DNA from: CBDDFV01 sp965227335
GTDB lineage: Bacteria > Planctomycetota > Phycisphaerae > Phycisphaerales > SM1A02
Length of the DNA: 64,000 nt
Assembly: GCA_965227335.1 (NCBI GenBank)
Contig: CBDDFV010000001.1
Span: forward strand, 496,001 to 560,000
Direction: 5' to 3'
How positions within the stretch are numbered: the first letter of the stretch is position 1; every line of letters starts with the position of its first letter. This document shows positions 41,463 to 50,152 of the stretch, piece by piece. The notes under the pieces are model-generated. The model made no database searches, was not told where the DNA came from, and saw only the letters and a list, made by a program, of their open reading frames with translations. Both the position numbers and the translations under genes were made by a program.

Positions 41463-43568
41463 ATGCCGGAGTTCATTCACGGTCGACTCAAGAAAGAGCT
41501 GGGGCTGTTCGACGTGTTCGCCGTTTCGACGGGCGCGATGTTCAGTTCGGGGTTCTTCCTGCTGCCCGGTCTCGCGTTCGCCCAGACCGGGGCGAGCGTG
41601 GTGCTCGCGTATCTTCTCGCGGCGATCCTGATCCTGCCCGCGATGTTCAGCGTGACCGAGCTGAGCACCGCGCTGCCGAAGTCAGGCGGCTCGTACTTCT
41701 TTCTCGACCGAAGCCTGGGGCCGCTGGCGGGGACGATCGGCGGGCTCGGCACCTATTTCGCGTTGACGTTGAAGACGGCGTTCGCGCTGATCGGGATCGG
41801 GGCGTACGCCGCGATCTTCGTGGAGCTGCCGATCAAACCGGTGGCGATTGCGCTGACGATCGTCTTCGTGATGATCAACATCTTCGGGGCGAAGGAGACG
41901 ACGACGCTGCAGCGCTGGCTGGTCACGGTGCTTCTCGCGGTGATGGCGATGTTCATCGTGCAGGCGGTGATCCACGTGGCGGGACAGCCGGTGGCCGAGA
42001 CGCGTGCGCGGTTTGATCCGTTCTTCACCTTCGGCGTGCCCGGTCTGCTCTCGACCGTGGGTTTCGTCTTCGTCTCGTACGCCGGCCTCACGAAGGTCGC
42101 GAGCGTGGCGGAGGAGGTGCGCAATCCCGATCGCAATCTGCCGCTCGGCATGATCCTCTCGCTCGCGGTCACCGCCGTCGTCTACGGCGCGGGCGTGTTC
42201 GCGGTGGTGGCGGTGGTGGAGCCCGGCGATCTGGAGGCGGACCTCAGGCCGATCGCGACCGCCAGCGCGGTGCTCTTTGAGTGGATGCCGGCGAATCTGG
42301 GCGTGCTTCTCATCGTGATCGCCGCCCTGGCGGCGTTCGCGTCGACGGGCAACGCCGGTCTCCTGTCGTCGTCGCGTTATCCGTTCGCGATGGCCCGCGA
42401 TCGTCTGCTGCCGGATTTCTTCGCGCGACTCGGACGTTTCCAGACGCCGACGCCGGCGATTCTCGTGACCGGCGGGATCATGATCGGCTTCATCCTGCTG
42501 CTCGACGCCGAAGGCATCGCCAAGCTCGCGAGCGCGTTTCAGCTCGCGATCTTCGTCCTGCTCAACTTCGCCGTCATCGTGATGCGCGAGAGCCGCATCA
42601 CGTCGTACGACCCCGGCTACCGCTCTCCGCTCTACCCGTGGATGCAGCTCTTCGGCATCGTGACGAGTCTGGCCCTGATCGCGTACATGGGATGGACGGC
42701 GGTGCTGTTCACGTTCGCGATCGGTCTCGGCGGTCTCATCTGGTACATCGCCTACGCCCGCGGACGCGTCCAGCGTCACGGCGCGATCTTCCACTGGTTC
42801 GGCCGACTCGGCCTGCGCCAGGACGAAGGTCTCGATCGTGAGTTCCGCGGGATCATGAAGGAGAAGGGCCTCCGGCAGCACGACCCGTTCGAGGAAGTCG
42901 TCGCCCGCGCCGGCGTCATCGATCTCACCACGCCGTGCGCGTTCACCGAGGTGGTTGATCTCGCCGCCGCGCGGCTGGCGGAACAAGTGTCAAATCCCGC
43001 CGAAGACATTCGCGAACGCTTTCTCCAGGGCGCGGCGGCGGGAGAGACGCCCGTCGCCGGCGGCGTCGCCCTGCCGCACTTCCGCACCGTCGCCATCGAC
43101 GCCCCGGCCCTGCTCCTCGTCCGCTGTCATTTCGATCTGCTCGTCCCCGGCGATGATCCGCTCACGCCCGAGATCGAACCCGAACGCACCGTGCAGGCGG
43201 TCTTCTTCCTCGTCAGCCCCGAGGCCGACCCCGCTCAGCACCTCCGTATTCTCGCGGAGATCGCCGGACGCGTCGACGAACCGAGCTTCATGGAACGCTG
43301 GCGACGCGCCAGCGACGAACAGGCGATCCGCGAGACGCTTCTCCGGGAAGATCACTTCCTGCAGATCGTGATCGACGAGACGCATCTCGCGGCGGGCCGG
43401 CTGATCAGCGAACTCGAACTCCCTCGCAACGCCCTCGTGGCGGTGATCCGACGCGACGATGAACGCCTCATCCCCGGCGGCGACACCCGCATCGCCGCCG
43501 GCGATCGACTCATGATCATCGGCGAGCCGGCGTCGATCGAAGTGCTGCGGGAGCGCGGCCTGCGGTGA
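41463..43568 (+). CDS. APC-family permease fused to EIIA-like and TrkA-C-like domains
   Basis: The first 420 residues of this 701-residue protein form an amino-acid/polyamine/cation-type permease with about 12 helices. It begins LGLFDVFAVSTGAMFSSGFFLL cut by the first helix, and contains FVSYAGLTKVASVAEEVRNP. A cytoplasmic domain at about 470-620 resembles PTS EIIA type 2 (VALPHFRT with the conserved His, then FLVSPEADPAQHLRILAEIA). The last 70 residues are TrkA-C/RCK_C-like (GRLISELELPRNALVAVIRRDDE, then GDTRIAAGDRLMIIGEP, separated by short loops). The ATG at 41463 follows GGGAG by 7 bases. The tail domains suggest control by a bound ligand or phosphate. The substrate could be an amino acid or a cation. 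Confidence 0.85.
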   Translation: MPEFIHGRLKKELGLFDVFAVSTGAMFSSGFFLLPGLAFAQTGASVVLAYLLAAILILPAMFSVTELSTALPKSGGSYFFLDRSLGPLAGTIGGLGTYFALTLKTAFALIGIGAYAAIFVELPIKPVAIALTIVFVMINIFGAKETTTLQRWLVTVLLAVMAMFIVQAVIHVAGQPVAETRARFDPFFTFGVPGLLSTVGFVFVSYAGLTKVASVAEEVRNPDRNLPLGMILSLAVTAVVYGAGVFAVVAVVEPGDLEADLRPIATASAVLFEWMPANLGVLLIVIAALAAFASTGNAGLLSSSRYPFAMARDRLLPDFFARLGRFQTPTPAILVTGGIMIGFILLLDAEGIAKLASAFQLAIFVLLNFAVIVMRESRITSYDPGYRSPLYPWMQLFGIVTSLALIAYMGWTAVLFTFAIGLGGLIWYIAYARGRVQRHGAIFHWFGRLGLRQDEGLDREFRGIMKEKGLRQHDPFEEVVARAGVIDLTTPCAFTEVVDLAAARLAEQVSNPAEDIRERFLQGAAAGETPVAGGVALPHFRTVAIDAPALLLVRCHFDLLVPGDDPLTPEIEPERTVQAVFFLVSPEADPAQHLRILAEIAGRVDEPSFMERWRRASDEQAIRETLLREDHFLQIVIDETHLAAGRLISELELPRNALVAVIRRDDERLIPGGDTRIAAGDRLMIIGEPASIEVLRERGLR

Positions 43569-43583
43569 CGCCCGTCGCTGCGC

Positions 43584-44261
43584 TCAACGACGCGACGGCG
43601 CCGTCACCAGCGGTACGAACCGGACCCGTCCCAGGCGGTCTTCTTCGAAACGATCGGCGCCGACGCGGCGGATGCGCACGAGCCGCTGCGACCAGCGGCG
43701 GCCGACCGGGATGACCATCCGCCCGCCGACCCGCAACTGATCGCGCAGGGCGGCGGGAATCTCACGCCCGCCTGCCGAAACCAGAATCGCGTCAAACGGC
43801 GCGCACCCGGGAAGGCCGACAGCGCCGTCGCCGCAGACGATCCGGACGTTGTCCACGCCCAGACGCCGCAGACGCATCGCCGCCTCCGTCGCCAGCGAGT
43901 CGTGACGCTCGACCGCATCCACCCGCGCGACGAGACGCCCGAGCACCGCCGCCGCGTACCCCGATCCCGCGCCGACCTCGAGCACGTGATCGTCCGCCTG
44001 CAGATCGAGCGCGTCCAGCATGAACGCCACCACGTACGGTTGTGAGATCGTCTGGCCCTCCGAGATCGGCAGGGCGCGATCGTCGCAGGCGAATGCGCGA
44101 AGCGGGGCGGGCACGAACGCCTCGCGCGGCGTGTCGCGCATCGCATCGAGAATCCGCGGGTCCGTCACGCCCCGAGCGCGAATCTGATGCTCCACCATCC
44201 GGGCTCGCGCGGCGTCGAAGTCGATGGCGTCGGCGGCGTCCCCGCTCATGGGCGTCTCCAT
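43584..44261 (-). CDS. pcm: Protein-L-isoaspartate O-methyltransferase
   Basis: Pcm methylates isoaspartyl residues in aged proteins. The 225-residue protein has RARGVTDPRILDAMRDTPREAFVP split across the family's N-terminal helix pair. It also has the ISEGQTISQPYVVAFMLDAL substrate segment and the SAM-binding VLEVGAGSGYAAAVLG. The ATG at 44261 is preferred because AGGGAAAGG lies just before it. An ATG at 44282 is possible. It converges with the APC permease gene 15 bases away. Confidence 0.92.
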   Translation of the reverse strand: METPMSGDAADAIDFDAARARMVEHQIRARGVTDPRILDAMRDTPREAFVPAPLRAFACDDRALPISEGQTISQPYVVAFMLDALDLQADDHVLEVGAGSGYAAAVLGRLVARVDAVERHDSLATEAAMRLRRLGVDNVRIVCGDGAVGLPGCAPFDAILVSAGGREIPAALRDQLRVGGRMVIPVGRRWSQRLVRIRRVGADRFEEDRLGRVRFVPLVTAPSRR

Positions 44262-44440
44262 GACCTTTCCCTCACTTCTCATGAAAGGCGCGGCGGGTCG
44301 ATCCGGCGACCGGGAATCTCCCGATTGCGGCGGGAACCGCCCGCCCCGCGATTCCCCGCAACCGACCGGGGACCCCGCCCGTATCGCGGGGGGGCGTCGG
44401 GTCGCTCCGGACCGCGGGCCCGACTGGAGGTGAGATCGAG

Positions 44441-45076
44441 ATGCAGCATTCAGAGCGACGAAATCGAGGGCGATCCGTGACGGCCATGGCGGCGATCGGA
44501 ATGATGGGTCTGGCGGCCGCAGCGCAGGGCGATCTCATCGTGCAGGAGGGATCGCTGGACGGCGGCGCGGGGGGCCCCGTCCTCATCGACGTGGTGCTCG
44601 ATCAGTTCGATCCTTCGCTGGGCACGTTGAACGAAGTCCGGTTCGATTCCCTGACCGCCGTGATCGGGGGCGGAGCCTCCAACGGCTCCGGCGTCCCGAC
44701 GCAGGTGTTCGCCTCGCTGACCGCCGATTACACGCTGGATGGCGCGACGCTCGGCGCGACCGCCGCGATCATCGACTTCACCGTTCCCAACACCGGGCCG
44801 CCGTCGAGTTTCACGCTCTTCGACACCGACACGGACTTCACGGCGCTGTCGGATGCGCCGGATCTGGCGCCGTGGATCGGCGGCGGCGACGTCACGATGA
44901 ACGCCCTGGTCGAGTTCATCGTCTCGGAAGATCCGCCCGGCAGCGTCAGTTTCGGCGCGGGCGGTTCGGTGAACTACACCGTCACCTATGACTTCACGCC
45001 GATTCCCGCCCCGGCGGCGGGCGCCGTGCTCGGTCTGGCCGGTCTCGCCCGCGGCCGGCGTCGCCGACGCGACTGA
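44441..45076 (+). CDS. PEP-CTERM-like exported surface protein
   Basis: The 211-residue protein has a signal peptide (about 1-30), then a beta-rich, Asp/Gly/Thr-rich domain resembling the choice-of-anchor domains of surface proteins. It ends PIPAPAAGAVLGLAGLARG followed by RRRRRD. A Pro-rich motif, a hydrophobic helix and a short basic tail form the exosortase-sorted PEP-CTERM pattern in a planctomycete variant. GGAGGTGAG precedes the ATG. No exosortase is in the window. Its function is unknown. Confidence 0.8.
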   Translation: MQHSERRNRGRSVTAMAAIGMMGLAAAAQGDLIVQEGSLDGGAGGPVLIDVVLDQFDPSLGTLNEVRFDSLTAVIGGGASNGSGVPTQVFASLTADYTLDGATLGATAAIIDFTVPNTGPPSSFTLFDTDTDFTALSDAPDLAPWIGGGDVTMNALVEFIVSEDPPGSVSFGAGGSVNYTVTYDFTPIPAPAAGAVLGLAGLARGRRRRRD

Positions 45077-45086
45077 CGCGGCCGGG

Positions 45087-46157
45087 TCAGTACCCCGCCT
45101 GTCGATCCACCACGTTGAGCAGCGGCTCGCCCGCGCCGAACCGTCGGATGTTCTCCACGTACGTCTCGCGCCAGACCTCGGCGGTCAGCGGCGATCGACT
45201 CGACACGTGCGGCGTGATCACCACATTCGGCGTCGTCCAGAGCACGTGGTCCGCCGGCAGCGGCTCGGGATCGGTGACGTCGAGGCACGCGCCGGCGAGG
45301 TGGCCGGACGCCAGCGCGGCGACCAGCGCGTCGGTGTCGACGACCGGCCCGCGGGCGACGTTGATGAGATAACCGCCTTGCGGCATCGATGCGAGTTGCG
45401 CGGCGCCGATCATGCCGCGCGTCTCATCGGTCAGGGGAACGGACAGCACGACGACATCGGCTTCGCGCAGGAACCGCGGAAGATCGTCGGGCGTTCCCTG
45501 TTCGTCGACGTACGCCGGCGGCGTCGTCCGACTGCGGCGGGTGGCGAGCACTCGCATGCCGAAGCCGTCGCCGATCTTCGCGACCTCGTGTCCGATGCCG
45601 CCGAGTCCGACCACGAGCAGCGTCTTTCCGTTGAGCGCGACCGGTTGCACGCCGCTGCCCGCCCGGTTCCACGTGCCCCGCTGGGCCGGATCGGTGTAGT
45701 ACTGCAGGTCGCGGGTCAGCGTGAGGAGCATGCCGAAACAGTGTTCGGCGATGGTCGGTCCGTGCACGCCCTGCATGTTCGTCATGACGATTCGGTCGCT
45801 CGTGCGCAGCGATTGCACCTGCAGCCAGCGGTCGACGCCGGCGCTCGGCGACTGGACCCAGCGCAGCTTCGGGGCGGCGGCGATGAAGTCATCGGTCACC
45901 CAGCGGGCGTCGGCGCCGTGCACGCCCGGCGCGAGCTGGAGCGCTTCGTCCGGCGACGTCGGCGTGATGATCGTGACGTTCGGGGCGGACCGTCGGAGCG
46001 CGGCGAGGTCGGCGTCGTCCATGCCGCCGGCGAGGTAGGTGAGCGGCGGGCGGTCGAGATCATCGGACGCGGCGCCGGGCGGCGACGAACACCCGGCCGC
46101 GTGGACGAGCAGGAAGGCGAGCAGACCGGCGACAGCGAGACGGGCGGCGTGCAGCAT
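45087..46157 (-). CDS. D-isomer-specific 2-hydroxyacid dehydrogenase with a lipoprotein signal
   Basis: The 356-residue protein carries the Rossmann NAD domain VVGLGGIGHEVAKIG (GxGxxG). It has the catalytic Arg region NVARGPVVDTDALVAAL, the Glu in LDVTDPEPLP and the His in ITPHVSS. These enzymes normally work in the cytoplasm. Here residues 1-23 are a lipoprotein signal ending LVHAAGC-SSP, so the enzyme appears to be exported and membrane-anchored. I prefer the ATG at 46157. An ATG four codons earlier would give the same signal. The conserved domain begins about 20 residues after the lipobox. Confidence 0.85.
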   Translation of the reverse strand: MLHAARLAVAGLLAFLLVHAAGCSSPPGAASDDLDRPPLTYLAGGMDDADLAALRRSAPNVTIITPTSPDEALQLAPGVHGADARWVTDDFIAAAPKLRWVQSPSAGVDRWLQVQSLRTSDRIVMTNMQGVHGPTIAEHCFGMLLTLTRDLQYYTDPAQRGTWNRAGSGVQPVALNGKTLLVVGLGGIGHEVAKIGDGFGMRVLATRRSRTTPPAYVDEQGTPDDLPRFLREADVVVLSVPLTDETRGMIGAAQLASMPQGGYLINVARGPVVDTDALVAALASGHLAGACLDVTDPEPLPADHVLWTTPNVVITPHVSSRSPLTAEVWRETYVENIRRFGAGEPLLNVVDRQAGY

Positions 46158-46323
46158 CGGGGACCTCATCAGCAGGGGTGATGGAGTAGTGTAATCGCGG
46201 ACGCTGTCGTGCGGGCGAGTCCCGGATGAGACGAAACAGGACCGGCGCTCTCCGGACGGCGTGTCGCCGGAGGGCGGCGGTCCTGGGTTGGATCCTTGGT
46301 CGGCGGTGAGCGCCGCGTCGGCG

Positions 46324-46944
46324 TCAGTCCATGATCGGCTTGGCCGCGCCGACGACCTTGGCGCCGTCGGGCTTCTCGATTTCGATCCACCACATGGTGT
46401 TCTCGGGCAGGGGGTCGGGAGCGACGGCGTGGATGTCGTAGTCGTCGTGGGACGGCGCGTATTCGCCGCGTCCGACCATGGAGAGCGTGCGGTCTTCGCC
46501 GCCGATCCAGGCGCGGACGATGGTTGCGCCGTTGTCGTTGTACGGAAGCTTGACGACGAGATGGCCTTCCTTGCCCGCCGCGAGACCGCCGTGGCTTTGC
46601 GCGAGTTCGACCCGCATGTCGCCGATCATGACGGGCTCGAGGTCGACTTCATCGTGTGCGTGGTCGTGATCATCGTCGGCGTGGTCGTCGCCATGATCAT
46701 GGTCATGATCGCCGTCGGCGTGATCGTGATCATGCCCGTGGTCATCGTCGCCGTCGGCGTGATCGTGATCATGCCCGTGGTCATCGTCGTCGGCGTTGGA
46801 CGCCTGAGTGGCGGGGGGGGCGTCGCCGCCGGCGTTGTTCGCTCCGGCGCCGTTCGAGCCGCCGCCCGACTTCGAGCAGCCGGCGAGGGTGAGCGCCAGC
46901 ACGAGGCTGGCGGCGAGGGTCAGGATCATGTTGGTCAGTTTCAT
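46324..46944 (-). CDS. His/Asp-rich lipoprotein of the efflux operon
   Basis: The 206-residue protein has a lipoprotein signal ending LTLAGC. A strikingly repetitive His/Asp region follows at about 50-105, built of HDHDHADGD-like units (DNA units of about 33 bases, atcgccgtcggcgtgatcg). A beta-rich domain completes it (about 106-206: VDLEPVMIGDMRVELAQSHG). AAGGAGAT precedes the ATG at 46944. It is the last gene of the leftward CBA efflux operon, 52 bases after the pump gene. The His/Asp region probably binds divalent metal (Zn, Co, Ni or Cu) at the cell surface. Which metal cannot be told. Confidence 0.8.
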   Translation of the reverse strand: MKLTNMILTLAASLVLALTLAGCSKSGGGSNGAGANNAGGDAPPATQASNADDDDHGHDHDHADGDDDHGHDHDHADGDHDHDHGDDHADDDHDHAHDEVDLEPVMIGDMRVELAQSHGGLAAGKEGHLVVKLPYNDNGATIVRAWIGGEDRTLSMVGRGEYAPSHDDYDIHAVAPDPLPENTMWWIEIEKPDGAKVVGAAKPIMD

Positions 46945-46996
46945 GTGAATCTCCTTGAACATCGGAATCGTCGCAGTGTAGGCGAGACGGGGTGAA

Positions 46997-49900
46997 TCAG
47001 GCGGGTTTGCGTCGCACCCGGTGGATCGCCGCGTACCCGGCGGGGACGACGACGAGGTTGAGGAAAGTGGACGTGAGCAGGCCGCCGAGGATGACGGCGG
47101 AGAGCGGGGCGAGGATCTCGTTGCCGGGTCGATCGCCCTTGAGGATGATGGGAATCAGGGCGAGGGCGGCGGTGAGCGCGGTCATCAGAATCGGCGAGAG
47201 ACGCTCCAGCGAGCCCTGGACGATCGCCTCGTACATGGGCACGCCTTCCTCTTCGGTGAGGCGGTGGTAATGGTTCACGAGCAGGATGCCGTTGCGGACC
47301 GCGATGCCGAACAGCGTGATGAACCCGACCAGGCTGGCGATGGAAATGACCGGCGCCTCGTAGACGCCGCGCCCGAAGAGCGCCGCCACGTTGCCGAGCG
47401 GATCGTCCGACGCCATGACGAAGATGGCGAGCACGCCGCCCATGAGCGCCAGCGGCAGGTTGACGAGGACGAGCAGGGACACGCGGAACGAGCCGATCGC
47501 CAGGTTGAGCAGCACGATCATCAGCAGCAGCACGAGTCCGCCGAAGACGAGGATGGTGCGGCTCGCTGACTGCTGGGCCTCGAATTGCCCGCCGTAGGAG
47601 ACCGTATAGCCGTACGACTCCACAATCGGGTCGACGCGTTCGCGCACCTGCTGCACAAGATGGCCGAGGTTGGATCCGTCCGCGACGTTGAGCGAGACGA
47701 CGCCCTTCCGCTGGGCGTTCTCGCGAATGATCAGGTTGGAGGCCATCTCGGGTCCGATGACGGCGACCTCCTCGAGGCGGACCAGCGCGCCGTTGCGGCC
47801 GCGGAGAATGAGGCGGCGCAGATCCTCGACCGTCTCGCGCTCGTCGGGGTGCAGTCGGACGATGAGACCGTAACGCCGCACGCCCTCGTTCACCTGGGCC
47901 ACCTCGGCCCCGTAGATGGCGTTGCGCACCTGGGACGCGGCGGCGCGGGGCGTGAGCCCGTACGCCGCGAGCACGCCGGGCTGGTATTCCACGGGCAGCG
48001 ACTGGATCATGACCTCCCGGTTCGCCGCGATGTCACGGGCGCCCGGCAGCGGTCGCAGCGCCGCCTCGATCTCCTTCGCGATGACCCGCAGCGTGTCGAG
48101 ATCGTCGCCGTAGACGTTGATCGCGATCGCGGCGGGCGTGCCCGAGAGGATATGGCTGAGGCGATGTTCGATCGGCTGGCCGATGTTGGTGGTGATGCCG
48201 GGCACGCTGGCGAGGATCTCGGAGATCCGATCGCGAATGGCGTTTCGTTCATATCCCGACGCGACCGTGACCTCCATCTCGGAGTTGCTGACCGGCTCCG
48301 CGTGTTCGTCGCGCTCGGCCCGGCCGGTGCGCCGGGTGACGCTGCGCACGCCCTCCACGTCGAGCATTCGGCGCTCCACCGCGGTGGCCATGCGGTCGCT
48401 TGCTTCGAGCGACGTCCCGGGCGGGGCGAACAGGAACACCGTGAACGTGCCTTCGTTGAACTCGGGAAGGAATGAGGTGCCGAAGGTGGAGGCCAGCCAC
48501 AACGCGCCCACCGTGGCCGCCGCCGCGCTCGCGAGCACGAGCGTGCGCACTCGAAGCGCGGCTCGCACCGTGGGCTCGTAGATCCGCTTGAGCAGCCGCA
48601 GGACGAAGCCGTCGCGGGCCTCGTGCGCGGTCGGTTCGGCGTGCAGGAGATAGCGGCACATCGCGGGCGTGACCGTCAGGGCGACCGCGAGCGAGGCGAG
48701 AATCGAGACCACGAACGCGGCCCCGAGCGGCCGGAAGAACCGGCCCTCCACCCCGTCCAGGAACATCAGCGGCAGGAACACCAGCGCGATGATGATGGTG
48801 GCGAACACCATCGCCGGACGGATCTCGTTGCTCGCGTCGAAGATCACCTCGAGCTTCGACCGTCGCTCGGCGTCCGGCAGCGCGGCGTTCTGGTTCAATC
48901 GTCGGAAGACGTTCTCGACGTCGATCACCGCATCGTCGACCAGGCTGCCGACCGCGATCGCGAGTCCGCCCAGCGTCATCACGTTGATCGTCTCGCCCAT
49001 CCAGTTCAGAACGAGCAGGCCCGCCCCGAGCGAGAGCGGCAGGGCGGTGAGCGTGATGAGCGTCGTCCGCACGTTAAGCAGGAAGAGCATCAGGATCACC
49101 GACACGATGATCGCGGCGTCGCGCAGGGCGTGGATCACGTTGTCGACGGAGAGCCGGATGAAATCAGACTGCCGGAAGATCTGTCGGTTCACGTGCACGC
49201 CGGCGGGCAGGGTCGGCTCGATCGCGTCGAGCACCGCGTCGACCTCGTCCGAGATCGCGAGCGTGTTGGTGCCCGGCGCCTTCTGCAGACTCATGATGAC
49301 GGCCGCGTGACCGCTGTCCGAACCCGTGCCGCGCTTGAGCGCGGGGCCGAGCCGGACCTCCGCCACCTGTCCGATGGTCACCGGCGCGCCGTCGTGGAGC
49401 TTGAGCATCACGCCGGCGATGTCCTCGACGGACTCCACGCGTCCGGACTGGCGGATCGGCAGCTCCAGCCCGTCGACGTTCGTGAGGTAGCCGGCGCTGA
49501 GCGTGCTGTGCGCCTCCGCCGCCGCGTCGACGACGTCCTGCACCGTGAGGTCGTACAGACGGAGCTGCTCCTGTTCGACGAGCACCTGGTACTCCGGCAG
49601 TTCGCCCCCGATGACGGTGATCTGGGCGATCCCGGGAATGGCGAGCAGTTTGTTGCGGAGGTCGAATTCGGCGTAGGCCCGCAGGTCGAGCGGCGACACT
49701 CCGCCGTCGGGCGACGACACGGCGAGGAGCATGATCTCGCCCGTGATCGACGTGATCGGCGTCATCTCGGCGTGGGCGCCGGGGGGAAGCTCCTCCCGCA
49801 CGGTGTCGAGCCGTTCGGAAACGAGCTGACGCGCGCGGTAGATGTCGGCGCCCCAGTCGAACTCGATGTAGGCCACCGAAAGACCAATGGCGCTGGTGGT

Positions 49901-50149
49901 GCGCACGCGACGCACCCCGGGAATGCCGTTGACCGCGGTCTCGATCGGGAACGTGACGTACTGCTCGACCTCGTCCGCCGCGAGTCCGGGAGACTCCGTC
50001 ATGATGACGACGGTGGGGGCGTTGAGTTCGGGGAAGACGTCGACGGGGATGCGGGGCGCCTGGAGCGCGGCGAACCCGAGCATCACCGCCGCGAGGACCA
50101 GCACCAGCGACGCATGGTCGATGGAGAATCGAATCACCTGTTTGAGCAT
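46997..50149 (-). CDS. Heavy-metal efflux RND pump (CzcA/CusA family)
   Basis: The 1050-residue protein has the full RND plan: 12 helices, two large periplasmic loops and an internal duplication. N-terminal VFPELNAPTVVIMTESPG, the helix 4 motif GSLVDDAVIDVENVFRRLN and the paired late motif GIAVRNGILLVNHYHR place it in the heavy-metal (HME) branch. It starts 4 bases after the adaptor stop, so the adaptor, outer-membrane protein and pump form one operon. Length is typical. The transported metal cannot be assigned from the motifs alone. Confidence 0.93.
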   Translation of the reverse strand: MLKQVIRFSIDHASLVLVLAAVMLGFAALQAPRIPVDVFPELNAPTVVIMTESPGLAADEVEQYVTFPIETAVNGIPGVRRVRTTSAIGLSVAYIEFDWGADIYRARQLVSERLDTVREELPPGAHAEMTPITSITGEIMLLAVSSPDGGVSPLDLRAYAEFDLRNKLLAIPGIAQITVIGGELPEYQVLVEQEQLRLYDLTVQDVVDAAAEAHSTLSAGYLTNVDGLELPIRQSGRVESVEDIAGVMLKLHDGAPVTIGQVAEVRLGPALKRGTGSDSGHAAVIMSLQKAPGTNTLAISDEVDAVLDAIEPTLPAGVHVNRQIFRQSDFIRLSVDNVIHALRDAAIIVSVILMLFLLNVRTTLITLTALPLSLGAGLLVLNWMGETINVMTLGGLAIAVGSLVDDAVIDVENVFRRLNQNAALPDAERRSKLEVIFDASNEIRPAMVFATIIIALVFLPLMFLDGVEGRFFRPLGAAFVVSILASLAVALTVTPAMCRYLLHAEPTAHEARDGFVLRLLKRIYEPTVRAALRVRTLVLASAAAATVGALWLASTFGTSFLPEFNEGTFTVFLFAPPGTSLEASDRMATAVERRMLDVEGVRSVTRRTGRAERDEHAEPVSNSEMEVTVASGYERNAIRDRISEILASVPGITTNIGQPIEHRLSHILSGTPAAIAINVYGDDLDTLRVIAKEIEAALRPLPGARDIAANREVMIQSLPVEYQPGVLAAYGLTPRAAASQVRNAIYGAEVAQVNEGVRRYGLIVRLHPDERETVEDLRRLILRGRNGALVRLEEVAVIGPEMASNLIIRENAQRKGVVSLNVADGSNLGHLVQQVRERVDPIVESYGYTVSYGGQFEAQQSASRTILVFGGLVLLLMIVLLNLAIGSFRVSLLVLVNLPLALMGGVLAIFVMASDDPLGNVAALFGRGVYEAPVISIASLVGFITLFGIAVRNGILLVNHYHRLTEEEGVPMYEAIVQGSLERLSPILMTALTAALALIPIILKGDRPGNEILAPLSAVILGGLLTSTFLNLVVVPAGYAAIHRVRRKPA

Positions 50150-50152
50150 GGG

